Assembly: GCA_022560555.1 (NCBI GenBank)
Contig: JADFSZ010000044.1
Coordinates: 1-10,889, forward strand
Length of the DNA stretch: 10,889 nt
Reading direction: 5' to 3'
From: JADFSZ01 sp022560555 [NCBI: PVC group bacterium]
GTDB taxonomy: Bacteria > GCA-001730085 > JADFSZ01
Shown: positions 7,746 to 10,889 of the stretch, in pieces
How positions within the stretch are numbered: position 1 is the first letter of the stretch
Layout: every line of letters starts with the position of its first letter
Position numbers and translations under genes: made by a program
Notes under the pieces: generated by a model
Database searches by the model: none
What the model was told of the DNA's origin: nothing
Seen by the model: the letters and a program-made list of their open reading frames with translations, nothing else

Positions 7746-10586
7746 TCATTCGAGCTCGATCGAAATTGTATGTTCACCATCAGGAAACGGCTTGATAAGA
7801 TTGCCTTCGATTTTTTTACCATCTACCAAAATCGAACGAATCTCGGCTGTACCGCCGTTCGTCTTTTTGAGCTTGTATTTTGCACAATACCGTGCCCCGC
7901 GAAAATTAAAGGTAAATTCAATTTTATCCATATCTTTTCTTCTTGGCAAGCACGGATCAATGCGTAATCCGCCTTCTTCACCCCGTATCCCTAAAACAAA
8001 ACGCTCAAAATTGATCCGTGTCCAAACAGCGGATCCAGTCAGCATCGGATATTCCCCTTTTCCCGCTATGTTCGGATTGTCCGATGAAACCCAGTACTCC
8101 GGCAACCAAGGCAGGATCATCGACTGCATCTGTGAGTGCCGGACAGGATTGATGCCGTCCCACACCTTAAAAGCGCTTTCGGCTTTTTTAAGACGAGCGA
8201 GCGCATTCATATAAAACAAATTCGCGTGATTGAAAATAGCACTATTTTCTTTGGTTCCCGCGGCAAAACCAGTAATTCGGCCAATATCTTTATCGAATGT
8301 TTCATAAGCGGGATAATTAAGTTTATACCCTCCGACTTTTGTATCATAAAGATATTTATCCACGGCTTGAATCATGGTTGCGAGACGCTCTCCCTCGACG
8401 ACACCGGAAAATATGGCAAAAGCCTGGGGCATAAGATAAATGGCTAAATCCTGGTTTTGAGGCCCCTTAATCGCTTGCCCCTCGTGATCAAAATACGCAA
8501 TATAATATTCGCCGGTCCAGGCCTTCTCATTGATACAGTTCTTCATGAGCACAGATTTTTCGTTGAGATCATTTATGAGTTCCCGAAGTTCGACATTCTC
8601 CTTTTCACCCGAAGAACGAATGTTAACGCTATCTACATAGGCTTTCAAGCGACTGCGCTTCTCAACGATAGAGCTGCGATTGTTCGCGATCAACACCCTA
8701 AGTTCTTTCGCGATCGGTGTCTCTGTTATGTTGTGATTTTTTAACAGCTTTTCCAAATACTTAGCCAGGTCTCGACAGTCTTCCACAAAACCCATAGAGA
8801 ACGTCACGCTCTCCCCTCGTGTCTGATCAACGGCGTCATTCCAATCCGCGCGTTTCACAGCCAGTAAATCATTTTTCCCCACATCAAAAAACATAGGATA
8901 AAGCTGACATAAAAGATGCTCCAGAATTGTCCCCGTCGCGTTTGTATTCATTTTGTTTTTCAAAAATCCTACAGTCCCTTTCGCCCAGCCTTCGTCCTTC
9001 GTATCGCCACGATCAATATAAAGATCACGAAAATAGCGTATGCCGTCATGAAATAGAAATTTTGGATTTCCGACATGCTCCGCGTAAATCAAAATCGTTT
9101 GTGTTGTCCAATAGGGATGATCACACCATAAACCGTTGACTTCATCGGATCCGAATTTACGGGTTCGGACAAAAAAACGGGTGGCATTCGTACCGTCCAT
9201 CCGGATCCCCTCAAGCGTGCGGATCAGATGCTCTTCCATCTTATCTGAATCCATCAGTATGGTTCCGATCATATCCTGCCAGATTTCCCGCCACCCGCAA
9301 AAGTCAGACCCATAATCAAATTGAGGATGCCCTGTGTTCCCAAACCAAAATCTGAGCTGCAATTGATACAGCCACCACTTATTCCAGGAGAAATCAAAAT
9401 CCTTGTTTTTTGTTTTAATAACCCTCTTCGTCGTCATCTTTTGCCAATAATCATAGACTTCAATAAGAGACTTCTCGATCACAGGAGGAGTGTATTTCTT
9501 TATAACATTGTCCTTTTCCTGGCGGTCAAAAGCAATCCCTGTTATGACGTATAGCTTAATGGATTGCCCTGGTTCCAAAAGGATATTTTTAAATTCAATG
9601 GCTCCGACGGCCTCTTCGCCGAGCATCTCGCGGTCCGGAGGCGTATCTGTGAGAAGGCTCAGGGGTTCTCCCCACTGGTTATGAGCTCCAAGAAAAGTAT
9701 CCCGGTCCGTATAAAACCGGTCCGGTGCTTTCGAATTTTCCAATGACGCTTTCATAAAATAGTTAATCGAACTGGGATCCGTAGCCCCTTCGACCCACTC
9801 GAGGCCGGGATGGATTGAAATCACGGATTCTTTTTTGTCAATTTCAGTTTTATTGTAAAGGCGAACAACATCACGGTGATATTCAACATAAGCGCGGTTA
9901 CCGCCAAAAATGGGTACACACGGAATGGCGTCGATCTTTTGGGTTTTGGAGGAAATATTTTTAATATCCGCTATCCATAGCTCCACTTTGTCGTTCATAG
10001 GGACAAAAACCGTCATTTTTGCTTCGAGCCCCACGCATTCTGTCCTATTAAAAAGGGTCACACTTCCTAAATCGTATGTGGTACGAAAAAGATCCGGAAA
10101 TATTTTTCGCTGCGGAGCAAAATTCATAGCCCACAACAATCCGCTTTCTAAGCGTATCCAAAGAACCCGCCCCTGATCTTTCGGAAATTGGTGGGCATCA
10201 AATTCGCCAAACATTCTCGTGTAATCAAATCCGGAATAACCGCGCAAGAATTGATCGCATATAGAAAAATACTCAGTCCCTGTCGCGGTCATCATGACAT
10301 ACGGTTGAGGAAGGCAATGAGCGTTCTCGATCACACAGCGCCCAGAGTCATCAAAGCACCAGAGTTTTCCTTGTCCCTTTTGACGTAAAAATAGTGATTC
10401 GGGGACCGATCTCACAAGATAAAGATGTCCATTATCTTCAACAACACTCTGGACATTGCCATCTCGCATGACCGGATCTAAATACCATTTATGACGGCCG
10501 AATTGTTTATCGAGATCCTTTTTTATATTTTTACAAGACTTCGATGAAGATTCTTTTTTTATGCCTTTTGATGATTTCTTTACCAT
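7746..10586 (-). CDS. Glycoside hydrolase family 94 (cellobiose/chitobiose phosphorylase-like) protein
   Basis: A 946-residue protein of the GH94 type. Characterised members cleave beta-glucosides such as cellobiose or N,N'-diacetylchitobiose with inorganic phosphate, giving a sugar 1-phosphate. The first ~350 residues look like the N-terminal beta-sandwich ('FLGAHNQWGEP' near 299-309, 'LEPGQSIKLYVITG' near 337-350). The helical catalytic domain follows: 'GWREIWQD' (431-438), 'GSDEVNGLWCDHPYW' (from 479), 'RADWND' ending at 584, where GH94 has its catalytic acid, and 'GESV' (591-594). Further on are 'AWTGEYY' (689-695), 'FNHANLF' (785-791) and 'TGSAVW' (850-855), which hold family phosphate-site His, Thr and Gly. 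Helical, charged residues 603-688 look longer than usual. There is no signal peptide, so it is probably cytoplasmic; the N-terminus is Lys/Ser-rich. I chose the ATG at 10586 because GAGAGG lies 4 nt upstream. The ATG at 10598, overlapping the nadK stop as ATGA, is a real alternative. Substrate is unknown. Confidence 0.85.
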   Translation of the reverse strand: MVKKSSKGIKKESSSKSCKNIKKDLDKQFGRHKWYLDPVMRDGNVQSVVEDNGHLYLVRSVPESLFLRQKGQGKLWCFDDSGRCVIENAHCLPQPYVMMTATGTEYFSICDQFLRGYSGFDYTRMFGEFDAHQFPKDQGRVLWIRLESGLLWAMNFAPQRKIFPDLFRTTYDLGSVTLFNRTECVGLEAKMTVFVPMNDKVELWIADIKNISSKTQKIDAIPCVPIFGGNRAYVEYHRDVVRLYNKTEIDKKESVISIHPGLEWVEGATDPSSINYFMKASLENSKAPDRFYTDRDTFLGAHNQWGEPLSLLTDTPPDREMLGEEAVGAIEFKNILLEPGQSIKLYVITGIAFDRQEKDNVIKKYTPPVIEKSLIEVYDYWQKMTTKRVIKTKNKDFDFSWNKWWLYQLQLRFWFGNTGHPQFDYGSDFCGWREIWQDMIGTILMDSDKMEEHLIRTLEGIRMDGTNATRFFVRTRKFGSDEVNGLWCDHPYWTTQTILIYAEHVGNPKFLFHDGIRYFRDLYIDRGDTKDEGWAKGTVGFLKNKMNTNATGTILEHLLCQLYPMFFDVGKNDLLAVKRADWNDAVDQTRGESVTFSMGFVEDCRDLAKYLEKLLKNHNITETPIAKELRVLIANNRSSIVEKRSRLKAYVDSVNIRSSGEKENVELRELINDLNEKSVLMKNCINEKAWTGEYYIAYFDHEGQAIKGPQNQDLAIYLMPQAFAIFSGVVEGERLATMIQAVDKYLYDTKVGGYKLNYPAYETFDKDIGRITGFAAGTKENSAIFNHANLFYMNALARLKKAESAFKVWDGINPVRHSQMQSMILPWLPEYWVSSDNPNIAGKGEYPMLTGSAVWTRINFERFVLGIRGEEGGLRIDPCLPRRKDMDKIEFTFNFRGARYCAKYKLKKTNGGTAEIRSILVDGKKIEGNLIKPFPDGEHTISIELE

Positions 10587-10590
10587 GCTG

Positions 10591-10596
10591 CCTCTC
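10591..10596 (-). promoter_or_regulatory. Ribosome binding site deciding the GH94 start
   Basis: The minus strand reads GAGAGG, then four bases, then ATG at 10586. This favours that start over the methionines at 10598 and 10640, which lack a purine-rich site at a useful distance. The same 4-nt spacing is seen at secA. The site overlaps the nadK stop codon, consistent with coupling. Confidence 0.5.
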
Positions 10597-10889
10597 ATAT
10601 ATACCCACGCCATCCAAGCTTTGTTTTTAGAACATCCCAATAGCTGTTTTCGTTTTTAGCCGCCAAAAGCACATAATAAGGTGATACTTTGATTTCAGCA
10701 TGACACGCGCTGTCAAATTTTATTTGACGTTGACCGTCAACCGTGAGAATCGCACACTCGTTTAATTTAGGGACCATACAAACACTGATTTTGCGTTTTC
10801 CCGATACCAACAAAGGGCGGTTGGTTAAAGTGTGCGGACAGATAGGCATAATGATCAGATTATTTAATTCCGGATAAACAATCGGGCCG
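10595..10889 (-). CDS. nadK: NAD kinase, C-terminal part (5' end beyond window)
   Basis: NAD kinase phosphorylates NAD to NADP in the cytoplasm. Only the last 97 residues are in the window. The reading frame stays open to the window edge, beginning Gly-Pro-Ile-Val-Tyr-Pro, so the methionine at 10849 is internal and not the start. What can be seen is the family's C-terminal substrate-binding region: the hallmark 'PICPHTLTNRPLLV', followed by a beta-rich stretch and 'TVDGQ', both standard in bacterial NadK. The GGDGT nucleotide-binding motif would lie upstream, outside the window. The gene ends in TGA at 10597-10595, only 8 bp before the chosen start of the GH94 gene, so the two are probably co-transcribed and translationally coupled. 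The family call is firm; whether the enzyme uses ATP or polyphosphate cannot be judged from this fragment. Confidence 0.93.
   Translation of the reverse strand, partial: GPIVYPELNNLIIMPICPHTLTNRPLLVSGKRKISVCMVPKLNECAILTVDGQRQIKFDSACHAEIKVSPYYVLLAAKNENSYWDVLKTKLGWRGYI

Noticed and set aside
7742-7822. Longer N-terminus for nnrD starting at 7822 or 7780
   Set aside because: The extra residues are out-of-frame translation of the GH94 C-terminus, and the family domain begins normally after the ATG at 7741.
7792-8214. 140-codon plus-strand open frame
   Set aside because: It lies antisense to the well-supported GH94 C-terminal domain, has no recognisable family and reads as a composition shadow.
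10587-10640. Longer N-terminus for the GH94 gene starting at 10640
   Set aside because: It would overlap the nadK coding sequence by 46 bp and adds residues translated from nadK DNA; a purine-rich site sits 4 nt before the ATG at 10586 instead.
1-10889. Defence system, CRISPR array, mobile element or biosynthetic cluster
   Set aside because: No repeats with spacers, transposase, integrase, terminal repeats or toxin-antitoxin pair were seen; every sizeable minus-strand gene belongs to a known housekeeping or metabolic family.

Overview
The window is almost wholly coding. All seven recognisable genes lie on the minus strand, so transcription runs from the right-hand end of the window to the left. 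In transcription order they are: the 3' end of an NAD kinase (nadK), a glycoside hydrolase family 94 phosphorylase, NAD(P)H-hydrate dehydratase (nnrD), a family-4 iron-sulfur uracil-DNA glycosylase, the lipid II flippase murJ, the preprotein translocase ATPase secA, and apolipoprotein N-acyltransferase (lnt). Gaps are tiny or negative: 8 bp, 4 bp, a 4-bp ATGA overlap, 72 bp, 34 bp and a 16-bp overlap. This looks like one long operon, or two fused ones. I saw no RNA gene, CRISPR array, mobile element or convincing intrinsic terminator.

Organism: a moderate-GC bacterium. Lnt together with MurJ and Sec export suggests a diderm with peptidoglycan and triacylated lipoproteins. SecA carries an extra segment of about 75 residues in its preprotein-binding region. 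From memory this resembles the insertion in SecA of Chlamydiae and Bacteroidota, including a match to the chlamydial block around 'YRGLPKNKALIKYL'. I therefore favour a member of the PVC superphylum or a relative, perhaps an uncultured lineage such as Omnitrophota. That is inference; no marker here fixes it.

Layout and function: the right-hand module (about 6204-10889) is cytoplasmic metabolism and genome or cofactor upkeep. NAD kinase makes NADP, NnrD repairs hydrated NAD(P)H, and UDG removes uracil from DNA. The GH94 enzyme sits between the two cofactor genes and probably splits a beta-linked di- or oligosaccharide with phosphate. The left-hand module (84-6131) is envelope biogenesis: MurJ flips lipid II, SecA drives protein export, and Lnt finishes lipoproteins. 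The only gap large enough for an internal promoter is the 72 bp between udg and murJ, exactly at the module boundary.

I found no clear previously undescribed system. The items most worth a second look are the divergent GH94 protein with its long charged linker, the SecA insertion, the nadK/nnrD pairing, and the short inverted repeat after lnt.
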